NCBI GenBank assembly: GCA_023229435.1
Contig: JALNZF010000002.1
Coordinates: 62,001-126,000 of the forward strand
Direction of reading: 5' to 3'
Origin: Nitrospirota bacterium
Lineage (GTDB): Bacteria > Nitrospirota > UBA9217
DNA length: 64,000 bases
Positions 9,627-18,365 of the stretch are shown here, in pieces; positions within the stretch are counted from its first letter, which is position 1; every line of letters starts with the position of its first letter. Under the pieces are notes generated by a model. That model was not told the origin of the DNA. It saw only the letters and a list, made by a program, of their open reading frames with translations, and made no database searches. The position numbers and the translations under genes are program-made.

Positions 9627-9655
9627 ATCTTATCAGATTTCCCCGCACTGGACAA
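9627..9655 (-). promoter_or_regulatory. Candidate sigma-70-type promoter for acsDCB-fdh
   Basis: TTGTCC (9655-9650), 17-bp spacer, TAAGAT (9632-9627), in the 166-bp gap between acsE and acsD. Four of six bases match in each box. The initiation point would lie about 20 bp before the acsD start codon, next to its AGGAGG. Sequence match only. Confidence 0.4.
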
Positions 9656-9765
9656 CAAAAAACACAACAAATTGCAACCATAATGCCTGGCGATAACGTT
9701 GCACCAGCGTGCTTATGAACACCGCATCCGGTCGATCGGCACAACCCGAAAAACCGAAAGATTTC

Positions 9766-10554
9766 TTACATATCGAGATACGAATGGGCATACATCTTTT
9801 TGCCCATGATCATCTCCGTGGTCTTGACCGTGTCCATCATGTCCTTATCGAGCGGATCGATGATGGCGGCCGTCAGCCCCTCGTAGATGAGCATGGTCAG
9901 AAAGTTCCGGTTGATGATGGGACGAACAAGCTTCGGCGCGCCGTTTGAAATATTCGAAAGCCCGACCACGGTCTGCATCGGAGGATCGTTCAGCTGCTGG
10001 AACATCTTGACGGCACGGATGGCCTGAAGACCCTGGTCCTGCATCGTTGCGAGCTGGAGGATGAGCGGATCGAGGAAGAGGTTCTCCAGGGGCACGCCGT
10101 GTTCCATGGCGCGGGCCATGATCTCGGCCGCGATTCCACAGCGGTCCTCGGCGTCCGCCGGGATGCTGCCCTTGCCCAGGGTGAGCGCGATGATCTTCGC
10201 GTTGTACTTGCCGGCAAGCTCCATCATCGGGAAACGCTCCGGCTCATTGGACGTGGAGTTGATGATCGGAGCGCCCCACGCGTTGTTGTGCGCCTTGAGC
10301 CCCGCCTCCATGGCCTTCAGATTCGTCGTGTCGAGGCACAGCGGCTTTTCGACGACTTCCTGCAGGACTTTCACCGCCCAATCCATCAGCTTGGGACCGT
10401 TGTCTTCGGCCGGGCCGATGGAAATGTCGATAAAATGAGCGCCGGCCTTGTCCTGGGCAACAGCGAGTTCCTGGAGAGGCTTCGGGTCGAACTTCGTAAG
10501 GGCCTCACGCACCTTCTTTGCCATCACACTGATCTTTTCTCCGATTATTATCAT
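9766..10554 (-). CDS. acsE: Methyltetrahydrofolate:corrinoid iron-sulfur protein methyltransferase
   Basis: 262-residue pterin-binding TIM barrel, the same length as Moorella AcsE (MeTr). It moves the N5-methyl of methyl-THF to Co(I) of the AcsCD corrinoid protein, joining the two branches of the pathway. Recognisable pterin-binding segments include LCLDTTNLKAMEAGL and INSTSNEPERFP, with the conserved Asn of the catalytic hydrogen-bond network in the latter. Start: ATG with GGAGA upstream. It lies between the DUF2520 gene and acsD. Confidence 0.95.
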   Translation of the reverse strand: MIIIGEKISVMAKKVREALTKFDPKPLQELAVAQDKAGAHFIDISIGPAEDNGPKLMDWAVKVLQEVVEKPLCLDTTNLKAMEAGLKAHNNAWGAPIINSTSNEPERFPMMELAGKYNAKIIALTLGKGSIPADAEDRCGIAAEIMARAMEHGVPLENLFLDPLILQLATMQDQGLQAIRAVKMFQQLNDPPMQTVVGLSNISNGAPKLVRPIINRNFLTMLIYEGLTAAIIDPLDKDMMDTVKTTEMIMGKKMYAHSYLDM

Positions 10555-10595
10555 GGTCAGAAAAATCTCCTTTCAAATTTACCAAGAAGGTCACG

Positions 10596-10652
10596 CAGCA
10601 AGGGGCAAGTTACTGCTTCAGGTCTGTTCCGGGTCCCTGCCCCTTGCCCCGC
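10596..10652. repeat. Inverted-repeat tract between acsE and the DUF2520 gene
   Basis: GCAAGGGGCAAG (from 10596) against CTGCCCCTTGCCCC (to 10652), about 30 nt apart. Confidence 0.6.
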
Positions 10653-10656
10653 GTTT

Positions 10657-11547
10657 CTACTCTTTCACCAGTCTTAAAAGCTCTTCCGCTGTCTCCGCCG
10701 TGAGGCCGCCCTTGTCCCTGGCGAGCGGGATCGTCTGCCGTGCAAGTCCTTTATAGAGACCAAGAAGCTCCGGCGTTTTATTCTGCATTGCCTCGATATG
10801 CCCCTGGATGGTCTCGATGTCTCCGCGGGCAATGGGCCCGGTGAGCGCATCGGGTATCCCAAGGGTCTCAATGTTCTGGAGCGTCCCTCGAATGAGCGGC
10901 AGCACGGCCTTCAGCGCTTCATCTTTATCGGCGCCCAGTGCCTGATAAAACTTCAGTCCGTAATCAACAAGCGCGACAAAATAGTTCGAGACCGCCACCG
11001 CGCCCGCGTGATAGAGTGCTGCTGAATCCTTATCCGGGCCCCACTTCGGCATCACGAGCTCGATACCGCCCAATGCCGCTACGATCTTCCTGGCAATGAC
11101 CAGCGCTTCAGGGTCCGTTTCGATCCGGAAGTAGGATCCGGAAAGGATTTTAATGCCCTGCTCCCTGCTCGCGAGCGACTGCAGCGGATGGAGCACTGCC
11201 CGATGCGCCCCGGCTGTCCGTGCCGCGTCGAGAAGATCCAGCGAGTGGGCCCCGGACATATGGACAACGAGCGAGCCTGCCTTAAACCCGCCTCCTGATG
11301 CGATCCTGTCACAGGCGTTCTTTATTGCTCCGTCCGGCGTTGTGATGAAAACGATCTCAGCCTGCGACGCTGCCTTCACCACATCCGTCGCCGGCTTTCC
11401 CGCCCCGATAAAGGCCGAGGCCTTTTGCGCCGATTCCAGGGAACGCGCCGCGACCGCGGTCACCGTATACCCTGCCCGCTTGAGCAGGAAGCCCACAGAA
11501 CTGCCGACGCGGCCTGCGCCTATGATGGCGACGGATTTTGAAGTCAT
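10657..11547 (-). CDS. Rossmann-like and DUF2520 domain oxidoreductase (possible ketopantoate reductase)
   Basis: 296 residues. An N-terminal NAD(P)-binding Rossmann fold begins with AIIGAGRVGSSVGFLLKRAG (residues 8-27). A DUF2520-type helical C-terminal domain follows from about residue 160, with the segment DSAALYHAGAVAVSNYF. The layout is that of 6-phosphogluconate-dehydrogenase-like reductases such as ketopantoate reductase. From memory, a protein of this kind (PanG) was reported as an alternative ketopantoate reductase in Francisella. Here panB, whose product would be its substrate, lies three genes upstream, so that role is plausible but unproven. No clear ribosome site: the upstream gap is filled by an inverted-repeat tract. 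Confidence 0.8.
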   Translation of the reverse strand: MTSKSVAIIGAGRVGSSVGFLLKRAGYTVTAVAARSLESAQKASAFIGAGKPATDVVKAASQAEIVFITTPDGAIKNACDRIASGGGFKAGSLVVHMSGAHSLDLLDAARTAGAHRAVLHPLQSLASREQGIKILSGSYFRIETDPEALVIARKIVAALGGIELVMPKWGPDKDSAALYHAGAVAVSNYFVALVDYGLKFYQALGADKDEALKAVLPLIRGTLQNIETLGIPDALTGPIARGDIETIQGHIEAMQNKTPELLGLYKGLARQTIPLARDKGGLTAETAEELLRLVKE

Positions 11548-11556
11548 ATCTGTTTA

Positions 11557-11640
11557 TCCGCAGATTACACAGATTGCGCCGATGACAGATACCTTAAGGT
11601 TTCTTAAAAAAATCTGCGTCATCTGCGAAATCTGCGGATA
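11557..11640. repeat. CCGCAGATTACACAGATT-type tract upstream of the DUF2520 gene
   Basis: Left arm CCGCAGATTACACAGATTGC, right arm AATCTGCGTCATCTGCG then AAATCTGCGG; long imperfect hairpin around CTTAAGG. Confidence 0.7.
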
Positions 11641-11650
11641 CGGCGCTCTC

Positions 11651-12418
11651 TTACGGGATCAGTTTGTCCAGCACGGCAAAATAGCTTGTAAGCGCCTTTG
11701 AATCAGGCGGAAGCTGGATCAGCGGCTTGCCGTTCAGATCATAGTCAAAGATCAGCTCATCGGCCGGAACAAAACCCGCAAACTCCACACCCTGTTGGTC
11801 AATGACCTTCTGAAGCGTACTGTCCAGTTCACGGTCCTGGACGCGATTCACGATCAGGACCGCGCGTTTGATATTCAATTTCAGTTCTTTTACCAGCTCA
11901 CCGATCCGGCCGGCGGTCATGATGCCGCGCACCGAGGAGTCGCTGATGATAAGCAGCAGGTCCGTGTCCTGCGTCGTGCGGCGCGACAGATGCTCAAGAC
12001 CCGCCTCGTTGTCCATGACAATGAAGGGGTACGTATCGGCCAGCTTGTCCATGTACTTGCGGATGATGTTGTTCGCTGCGCAGTAACAGCCGGAGCCCTC
12101 GGGCCTTCCCATGACGAGCAGGTCGAAGCCCTCTGCCTCGATCAAAGCCTGCTGGATCTGATAATCGAAGAGCTGCTCCATGCTCATGCCGCCCGGACGG
12201 GGCGCCGTGGACTTGATCGCTTCGAGAGAGGTTTCGCGCAGCTTCCCGACCGTGGCGTGGACCTTAACGCCGAGCACATCGTTCAGGTTCGCATTCGCGT
12301 CCGCGTCAACGGCCAATATCGCGCCGCGCTTTTTTTCTTTCAAATATCGTATGGTCAGGCCGCAGAGGCTGGTCTTGCCGGTGCCGCCCTTGCCTGCAAC
12401 CGCTATGGTAAAGCCCAT
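11651..12418 (-). CDS. cooC: CooC/AcsF-type nickel-insertion ATPase (first copy)
   Basis: 255-residue MinD/ArsA-class P-loop ATPase that matures the nickel-iron clusters of CODH/ACS. Deviant Walker A GKGGTGKTS sits at residues 10-18. The CooC dimer motif with two cysteines is present (GCYCAANN), as are VDADANANL and the switch segment VMDNEAGLEHLSRRT. It lies between thyX and the DUF2520 gene. A second paralogue is at 19667-20446; the pair may be divided between the C-cluster (CODH) and the A-cluster (ACS). Confidence 0.92.
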   Translation of the reverse strand: MGFTIAVAGKGGTGKTSLCGLTIRYLKEKKRGAILAVDADANANLNDVLGVKVHATVGKLRETSLEAIKSTAPRPGGMSMEQLFDYQIQQALIEAEGFDLLVMGRPEGSGCYCAANNIIRKYMDKLADTYPFIVMDNEAGLEHLSRRTTQDTDLLLIISDSSVRGIMTAGRIGELVKELKLNIKRAVLIVNRVQDRELDSTLQKVIDQQGVEFAGFVPADELIFDYDLNGKPLIQLPPDSKALTSYFAVLDKLIP

Positions 12419-12430
12419 GTCTTAACTTCA

Positions 12431-12504
12431 GGGTCCAGGGTTCGGGGTCCAGGGTCCGGGAACTGCACTTCTTTCCCTGGCCCCTGGCTACTGGCCCCTG
12501 CCCC
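12431..12504. repeat. GGGTCCAGGG-type tract between thyX and cooC1
   Basis: GGGTCCAGGGTTCGGGG and GTCCAGGGTCCGGG, then CCCTGGCCCCTGG and CTGGCCCCTGCCCCC on the opposite arm. Confidence 0.7.
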
Positions 12505-13236
12505 CTATGCTTTCTTCACTCCGAACTTCTTCCTGACCTCTTCGATCTTGCCGCAGGTCATCTTGCCCTCGGGGCACGGCGCGTACAGACAACCGGGGCC
12601 TGATTTCCCGAAGATCGTCGGCGCCGCTTTTTTCACGTGGGCAAGCATGCGGTCGGCCATTTCCCGGATCTCCCACTGCGCCCGGTTGCAGCACCGTACG
12701 CGAAAGAAGTGCAGCAGCTCCCGCGCATTCATGGTGACCACTATCTTCGTCTCAGCCGCGTTCGGCAGCAGATACCGCGCATCCTGCTGTCCCGCCTCGC
12801 CCTTGAAACCGAGTTCCTCGAGCCGCGTGAGGACTTTCGTATAGTTCTCCTGGGCCTCGGCCATGCATTTCTTAAATTCTTGAACCATCGCCGGATCCTG
12901 TTTGATGCTCGGCGGGATAATATAATCGAACTGATCCGCCTTCACATAGCGTTGGCTCTGCTGTGAATATGAAGCCACGCGATGGCGGACAAGCTGGTGA
13001 GAGCACGCGCGGGAGATGCCTTCGATCCCGAAGGTGAACGAGACATGCTCGATGGGAGAGAGGTGACCGATGGATGCCAGCTTCTCCACAAAGGCCGCCT
13101 GGTCCCTGGCCTCGATCTTCTCTTTGAGCTCCTCAACACCCGACGGGCTGTAGCACAACTTCGCTGCCATGGCCACAACTTCTTCGGGGTCCGGTGTATG
13201 ACGAAGGAGAACAACGTTCAATGATGCTTCAGGCAT
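12505..13236 (-). CDS. thyX: Flavin-dependent thymidylate synthase
   Basis: 243-residue ThyX making dTMP from dUMP with methylene-THF, FAD and NAD(P)H. The signature RHRVASYSQQSQRY matches RHRxxSxxxxSxRY. The C-terminal part shows the conserved RELLHFFRVRCCNRAQWEIR, and the protein ends with a short Cys-containing tail. The start is placed at the ATG preceded by GAGGAGGGGACAGC; the frame extends upstream but only the shorter form has a ribosome site. It has its own strong promoter. ThyX releases THF rather than dihydrofolate, sparing the pool needed by acetogenesis. Confidence 0.96.
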   Translation of the reverse strand: MPEASLNVVLLRHTPDPEEVVAMAAKLCYSPSGVEELKEKIEARDQAAFVEKLASIGHLSPIEHVSFTFGIEGISRACSHQLVRHRVASYSQQSQRYVKADQFDYIIPPSIKQDPAMVQEFKKCMAEAQENYTKVLTRLEELGFKGEAGQQDARYLLPNAAETKIVVTMNARELLHFFRVRCCNRAQWEIREMADRMLAHVKKAAPTIFGKSGPGCLYAPCPEGKMTCGKIEEVRKKFGVKKA

Positions 13237-13317
13237 GCTGTCCCCTCCTCTCCAGAGCTCCCTCGACACCCCATACAGCGAGAAAAAAGGGGGGAAACCG
13301 GATGCCAAGGAATGGTT

Positions 13318-13347
13318 ATTATAGCGAGCACCTGTCTCATGAGTCAA
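13318..13347 (-). promoter_or_regulatory. Strong sigma-70-type promoter for thyX-cooC-DUF2520-acsE
   Basis: TTGACT (13347-13342), 18-bp spacer, TATAAT (13323-13318). The -10 box is perfect and the -35 matches five of six. Expected start near 13311, giving a leader of about 75 nt before the thyX ATG at 13236. It splits the one-carbon cluster into at least two transcripts. Confidence 0.6.
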
Positions 13348-13477
13348 GGAAAATGGAGCGGGTTTGGATAATATTTTTTTTAATTAACGTATAAATTTCA
13401 TTGATAAAAACAACTGTCATAGCCAATACGATAGCAAGGCATCTGCCACTTAAGTCTGCTGTCATTTCGATGTTTTA

Positions 13478-14278
13478 TTATTTAAAACTATGTTCTTCTG
13501 ACGGGAATTTTCCGCTTTCCACATCCTGTTTATACGCGGTCACTGCCTTGAGCGCCTGCTCCTTCAGATTAGCGTACTTCTTGACGAACTTGGGAGTGAA
13601 CCGGTCGAAGAGCCCTAAAAGATCGTGGAGAACAAGCACTTGTCCATCGCAATCCACACCTGCGCCGATCCCAATGGTCGGAATATGGAGCAGTTCATGG
13701 ATCTCCTTTGCAAGGGAGGCTGGCAGGGCCTCAAGTACGACAGCGAAAGCGCCGGCATCCTGCACCGCCCGCGCATCAGCGAGGAGCTTTAAACGGGCAG
13801 CCTCATCCTTGCCCTGGACCTTGAAGCCGCCGAGTGCGTGCATATACTGGGGAGTCAGACCGATATGTGCCATGACCGGGATGCCCGCGGACACGATCGC
13901 CTTGATCACCTCGGCCATCGGTGACCCGCCTTCCAGCTTCACCGCCTCCGCCCCGGCCTCTTTCAAGAACCTGCCGGCGTTCCTGACCGCTTCTTCACGG
14001 CTTGTCTGGTAGGATAGGAACGGCATGTCGCCCACGACCATGGCGGAAACGGTCCCCCGGGTGACCATCTTCGTGTGATAGATCATCTCGTCCATGGTGA
14101 CCGGCAGCGTGCTCGACACGCCCTGTACCACCATTCCGAGAGAATCCCCCACGAGTATCATATCGATCCCGGCCTGGTCCACGATCTGGGCTGTGGGATA
14201 GTCGTATGCCGTCAGCATCGTGATCTTCTTGCCTTCGGCTTTTTTCTTATAGATATCGAGAACGGTTGTTTTTGGCAT
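13478..14278 (-). CDS. panB: 3-methyl-2-oxobutanoate hydroxymethyltransferase
   Basis: 266-residue PanB, which transfers the hydroxymethyl group of methylene-THF to ketoisovalerate, giving ketopantoate for CoA synthesis. The (beta/alpha)8 barrel motifs are present: ITMLTAYDYPTA, Mg-binding VGDSLGMV, TRGTVSAMVVGDMPF, and the catalytic-Glu region LEALPASLAKEI. Length is usual. It is one of several methylene-THF users in this cluster and makes a precursor of CoA, itself a substrate of acetyl-CoA synthase. About 240 bp separate it from thyX downstream. Confidence 0.96.
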   Translation of the reverse strand: MPKTTVLDIYKKKAEGKKITMLTAYDYPTAQIVDQAGIDMILVGDSLGMVVQGVSSTLPVTMDEMIYHTKMVTRGTVSAMVVGDMPFLSYQTSREEAVRNAGRFLKEAGAEAVKLEGGSPMAEVIKAIVSAGIPVMAHIGLTPQYMHALGGFKVQGKDEAARLKLLADARAVQDAGAFAVVLEALPASLAKEIHELLHIPTIGIGAGVDCDGQVLVLHDLLGLFDRFTPKFVKKYANLKEQALKAVTAYKQDVESGKFPSEEHSFK

Positions 14279-14289
14279 AGTTTTAGTCC

Positions 14290-14399
14290 CCCCCTCACCT
14301 TGATCCTCTCCCCTTGGGGAGAGGAAAATTAATTAATCACCCTCTAACCCTCCGGGGTGAGGGGCAATTCCGCACTCCGCACTCGCCAATCCGCACTTG
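14290..14399. repeat. CCCCTCACC/GGTGAGGGG element between panB and metF
   Basis: Outer arms CCCCTCACC and GGTGAGGGG enclose the inner hairpin CCTCTCCCC-TT-GGGGAGAGG. A CCGCACTCCGCACTCGCC direct-repeat tail follows. Confidence 0.7.
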
Positions 14400-15371
14400 T
14401 TACACTGCCGGTCTCGGATAAAGCCCCGCCGCCTTAACGATCCCTTCGATGGCGCTCTCCCATTCGATTGCCTGGATGTGCACGCCCTTTACGCCGGGTG
14501 TCTCCAATGCCTGATGAATGAGTTCGATCGTGATCCTGATGCCCTCCTGCTCCTGGAGTTCCCTGGCCTTCTTTTTATCTTCTCCGGCAGCCGCCTTGGC
14601 CTTGTTCATCCGGTCGATCAGCGCCTTCGGCACAGACACCCCGGCAACCGAGGAATCCATGTACTTCAGCATCATGGCGCTCTTCGGCACAATGATGCCG
14701 GCAAGGATCGCCGTCTTCTCATGGAGGCCCATGTTCCGGATCTTTGCCATCTGCCCGCGGAAAAGCTCCATGTCGTAAATGCCCTGGGTCTGGATGAAAT
14801 CGGCGCCGGCATTCACTTTTTTCATGAGATTGATCGGCCTGAAGTCGATCGGATCGGCCATGGGCGTCCAGGACGCGCCGATAAAGAATTTCGGCGCCAC
14901 TTCGATGGGATCGCCGCCGTCCTGCTTGCTCTCATCGCGCATCTTCTTCATAATGCCGACAAGTTGACAGGTATCCACGTCGTATACGTTCTTCGCGCCG
15001 GGGTGGCCCTTGAGCCTGCCCGCTGCGCTGAATGACTGGTGGTCACCGGCGATGCAAAGACAGTTCTTAAGCCCAAGCGCGGCGGCGCCGAGAAGGTCGG
15101 CCTGTATGGCGATCCGGTTCCGGTCCCGGCAGGTCATCTGCATGACCGGCTCCAGGCCCTGCTGGAACGCTATGGCCGCCGCAGCGATGCTCGAGATGCG
15201 CACCACCGCGGTCTGGCAATCCGTGATGTTCGCTGCGTCGCAGAAGCCCTTCAGCATTTGCGCTTTCTTGATCACTTCATGAGGATCGGCGCTCATCGGG
15301 GGGCCGAGCTCCGCCGTGACCGCGGGCTTGCCGCTGGCGAGTACTTTTTCGAGTGTGCTTCCGCTCTTCAT
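14400..15371 (-). CDS. metF: Methylenetetrahydrofolate reductase, catalytic subunit
   Basis: 323-residue flavin TIM-barrel reductase converting methylene-THF to methyl-THF, the last step of the methyl branch. Recognisable segments are PAVTAELGPPMSADP at the start, the flavin-pocket region CIAGDHQ, and DFIQTQGIYDMELF. The start is the ATG preceded by GGAGG, 15 codons inside the longest frame. metV follows the same orientation directly upstream, so this is the MetVF type of acetogens, in which MetF lacks its own NAD(P)H site and takes electrons from partners. Confidence 0.95.
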   Translation of the reverse strand: MKSGSTLEKVLASGKPAVTAELGPPMSADPHEVIKKAQMLKGFCDAANITDCQTAVVRISSIAAAAIAFQQGLEPVMQMTCRDRNRIAIQADLLGAAALGLKNCLCIAGDHQSFSAAGRLKGHPGAKNVYDVDTCQLVGIMKKMRDESKQDGGDPIEVAPKFFIGASWTPMADPIDFRPINLMKKVNAGADFIQTQGIYDMELFRGQMAKIRNMGLHEKTAILAGIIVPKSAMMLKYMDSSVAGVSVPKALIDRMNKAKAAAGEDKKKARELQEQEGIRITIELIHQALETPGVKGVHIQAIEWESAIEGIVKAAGLYPRPAV

Positions 15372-15411
15372 TATCCAAACCTCCAAAAGGGTAACGTCAC
15401 AATCAGGTTTA

Positions 15412-15488
15412 ACCACAGAGTCACGGAGTTCACGGAGAACTGTTTAAAGCTTCGAAGTTTTTCTCCGCGTCTCTGTACCTCCGTGGTG
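15412..15488. repeat. CCACAGAG/CCTCCGTGG element between metF and metV
   Basis: CCACAGAGTCACGGAGTTC and ACGGAGAAC against TTCTCCGCGTCTCTG and TACCTCCGTGG, about 15 nt of centre with TTCGAA. Confidence 0.75.
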
Positions 15489-15502
15489 AATATTGCTTTT
15501 TC

Positions 15503-16204
15503 TTACTTCCCTGCCTTCGCCTCTTCCTTTTCCTCATACTCCCGGATATGCTCAACCGATATACGTCGCGGTCCGCCGTCGCGCGAGGTGGACCAGTTCC
15601 GCGGCGGCTGGACCGCGGAGAGCTTCTCGAGGGTGCCGAGCATCTTCATGCGCTCGACAATAAGGTACCAGGCGCAGTCCACGTCCTTGCTGATCTCGCA
15701 CTTACCCTTGTTCGTACCACCGCAGGGCCCGTTCATGAGCGTCTTGGCGCAGCGTGCAACAGGACAGATGCCCCCGGTCAAATGCAGGATGCAGTTCCCG
15801 CAGCCCGCGCAAAGCTCCTTGAAATTGCCTGCAGACTCAACGGCGCCATAGAATGATGTGTTGATTCCCGGATACACGGGAATCGTTCCGGTCCGGTCCG
15901 ACAGGAAGTTCACTCCCACGCCGCAGGCAGTCGAGAGCACGAGGTCGTACTTCTTCACCTCGTCCATCACCGGTTCAAAATACTCCGGCTCGCAGTGGCG
16001 CATCACGCCCAGGTGATTCACCGTCATCTGCTTTCCCTCCTGCGCTGCTTTCATCCTGATGAGGGACGCGATGGTCTCGGCCTCCTTCTCGCCGCCTGCA
16101 TGGCAGATGGCCACGCAGGTGTTGCAGCCAAATACGAGGACCTTTTTGAAGTCCTTCACCATGCCCCAGATTTCATCGATTGGTTTTTGTGATCCTACGA
16201 TCAT
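15503..16204 (-). CDS. metV: MetV, zinc/Fe-S partner of methylenetetrahydrofolate reductase
   Basis: 233-residue protein of the MTHFR C-terminal domain family. It is rich in cysteines, as expected for MetV: FGCNTCVAIC near residues 25-34, CGVGVNFL, CAGCGNCILHL, GGICPVARCAKT, and MNGPCGGTNKGKCE. In Moorella MetV is the electron-accepting subunit that stabilises MetF. It lies between the GltD/MvhD fusion gene and metF, which fits electron flow from the fusion flavoprotein through MetV to MetF. The last 30 residues are charged. Confidence 0.92.
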   Translation of the reverse strand: MIVGSQKPIDEIWGMVKDFKKVLVFGCNTCVAICHAGGEKEAETIASLIRMKAAQEGKQMTVNHLGVMRHCEPEYFEPVMDEVKKYDLVLSTACGVGVNFLSDRTGTIPVYPGINTSFYGAVESAGNFKELCAGCGNCILHLTGGICPVARCAKTLMNGPCGGTNKGKCEISKDVDCAWYLIVERMKMLGTLEKLSAVQPPRNWSTSRDGGPRRISVEHIREYEEKEEAKAGK

Positions 16205-16244
16205 AGGTAATACTCCTTTATGACGAGCTCATTTGCATGAGCCG

Positions 16245-18344
16245 TTATTTGCCAGCTCTCATCCCTATCTTCTTCACCTTCTCCGAAAACTCCGCGCACA
16301 CTGCCGCGTAAGGATTGCCGCCATTGGTCGATGGTGCGGAAAGTATCTCGATACGGCTGGGCTCGATCTTGAGCATGCCGAGCAGGTCCTGAACGCGCTT
16401 CACCCGCGCGTTCACTCGCGGGGCAATGTCCTTATACTTGCAGTTGCCATCGCCACAGCGCACGACTGCCACGCCGTCAGCGCCAAGCTCGAATGCCTTC
16501 AGAAGGTCAAGAACATCGATACGGCTGGTGCAGTGGACGGGAACAGTTCGCACGTTCTTCGGCAGATCTAACCCGAGCATACCTGCGTGGTTCGTGCACA
16601 GAAGCGCGACAACGACCGGCTCCTGCCGTTTGGCGTCAATCTTGCCGATAACGGTGGGCAGCGTTTTCCTGATCTCTCGAACGTCGTAGCTCACCATGCT
16701 GATGGCCTGGGCAGGACATTCCGGCGCGCAGAGCCCGCAGGCCTGGCAATACTCGGGCCTGATCTCGGACACCGACGTCACGACCGGCGCGCCGTAAGGG
16801 CAGACACGCAGACAGGTGAGGCAGGCCATGCATTTTTTCTGGTCCACCACAGCGCCGCCGCCACAGCCCCGGCACCGCCCTGCTTCTTCAAGCGCCTCTT
16901 TCTCGGTGAAGCCCTCCTCGAAGTGCTCCATGGTCTTGACGCGGACCTCGGGCGCAAGATGCCTGACCTTCATGCGCGGCTGCCTGGCGATCTTTTCAAC
17001 GACCTCCGACGGCATCTGCGCGATCTTTTCCTTTTCCTGTACAGGAAGCCTGCCTTCGATCGACTCTCCCTGAAGATACAGGTGCATCGCCAGCGCGGAA
17101 CGGTGGCCGTTCGCTACAGCCGCGATCGCCGAGCCTGGCCCGGTCACGACCTCGCCGGCAACGAACACCTTCCCTGCGCCGCTCTGCTGGGTCGCGGGAT
17201 TCCACTCCACCCGTCCGCGCTCGTCCACCTTCACCGGACCGTCCTTCAGGAACGAGAGGTTCGACATCTGGCCGATGGTGATGATGATCGTGTCGGCTTC
17301 AAGAAGCCTGGTCACACTATTGTCAAAGGTCGGGCTGAACCGCTTGTTCGCGTCGAAGACCGATAGGACCTTCGTGACCTCCAGGCCCTTTACCTTGTCG
17401 CCTTCGCGTTTGACCGCCTTCGGGCCCCAGCGGTAATTGATCTTTATCGCCTCTTCAACAGCCTCGTCCACTTCCCATTTCCAGGCAGGGATCTCTTCTT
17501 CGTTCTCGAGGCAGACCATTTCCACGTTCTTCACACCAAGCCTGCGGGCAGAGCGGGCGACGTCCATGGCAACGTTTCCGCCGCCGATGACCAGCACTTT
17601 CTCTCCCAGCTTCGGCTTCCGGTTGAAGGCAACATCTTCGAGGAATGGGATCGCGAGCAGCACGCCGGAACCTTCCACGCCGGGAATGTTCAGCGACCGG
17701 CTCAGGGAAAGACCGATGGCGATCAGCACTGCATCATGTTTCTTCAGGAGATCATCAAGTTTTGCGTCCTTGCCGATCTCGAAGTTCGTCTTTACCTCGA
17801 TGCCTTTTGTTACAACATCGTCTATGTCTTCTTTCAAAACTTCTCTCGGCAAACGATAAGGCGGGATCGCGACGGCAAGCATGCCGCCGAGCACAGGCTG
17901 GCGCTCGTAGATCGTGACCCCGTAGCCGAGGTTGGCAAGGTCCCGTGCCGCGGTAAGGCCCGAGGGACCGGAGCCGATGATGCCGATGCTCTTGCCTTTC
18001 GTTTTCTGGACAAGCTTGCGCCTGGCGCGCCGATAGTCCCTGGACCTCTCGATGGCAAAGCGCTTCAGGTGGCGGACCGCCAGCGGCTCGTCGACGCCGC
18101 AGCGCCTGCACGACTGCTCGCAGGGATGGTGGCAGATCATGGAGCAGACCGACGCGATCGGGTTCACCGATGTGATGACCTCGAAGGCCTCGGTATATCT
18201 GCCCTGGGCGATCAGGCCCACATAGGCCTGAACATCGGTATGCGCCGGGCATGCGGCACGGCACGGTGAATAGGGCCTTGTTTCCTTGATCTCGGCGCCG
18301 TAAGGCCGGTACTCGGTTGGGATGCACGTTGTTTCCGATGCCAT
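16245..18344 (-). CDS. GltD-like flavoprotein fused to a two-cluster ferredoxin and an MvhD domain
   Basis: 699 residues, four modules. Residues 27-82 hold the Cys-rich GltD-type N-terminus (CRAACPAHTDVQAYV, ICHHPCEQSCRRC). Residues 118-420 are the FAD/NAD(P) oxidoreductase (GIIGSGPSGLTAARDL; second nucleotide site LVIGGGNVAMDVARSARRLG). Residues 491-545 carry a CRGCGGG motif and two [4Fe-4S] sets (CMACLTCLRVCP, CQACGLCAPECP). Residues 575-660 form an MvhD domain with C583, C605, C630 and C635 as likely [2Fe-2S] ligands. MvhD links hydrogenases to HdrA, and in Moorella an hdrABC-mvhD set accompanies metFV. Here one polypeptide sits directly before metV and metF, so I infer it feeds electrons to methylene-THF reductase. 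Start: ATG with AGGAG. Confidence 0.88.
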   Translation of the reverse strand: MASETTCIPTEYRPYGAEIKETRPYSPCRAACPAHTDVQAYVGLIAQGRYTEAFEVITSVNPIASVCSMICHHPCEQSCRRCGVDEPLAVRHLKRFAIERSRDYRRARRKLVQKTKGKSIGIIGSGPSGLTAARDLANLGYGVTIYERQPVLGGMLAVAIPPYRLPREVLKEDIDDVVTKGIEVKTNFEIGKDAKLDDLLKKHDAVLIAIGLSLSRSLNIPGVEGSGVLLAIPFLEDVAFNRKPKLGEKVLVIGGGNVAMDVARSARRLGVKNVEMVCLENEEEIPAWKWEVDEAVEEAIKINYRWGPKAVKREGDKVKGLEVTKVLSVFDANKRFSPTFDNSVTRLLEADTIIITIGQMSNLSFLKDGPVKVDERGRVEWNPATQQSGAGKVFVAGEVVTGPGSAIAAVANGHRSALAMHLYLQGESIEGRLPVQEKEKIAQMPSEVVEKIARQPRMKVRHLAPEVRVKTMEHFEEGFTEKEALEEAGRCRGCGGGAVVDQKKCMACLTCLRVCPYGAPVVTSVSEIRPEYCQACGLCAPECPAQAISMVSYDVREIRKTLPTVIGKIDAKRQEPVVVALLCTNHAGMLGLDLPKNVRTVPVHCTSRIDVLDLLKAFELGADGVAVVRCGDGNCKYKDIAPRVNARVKRVQDLLGMLKIEPSRIEILSAPSTNGGNPYAAVCAEFSEKVKKIGMRAGK

Positions 18345-18365
18345 TGATTACTCCTAATTCGATTT

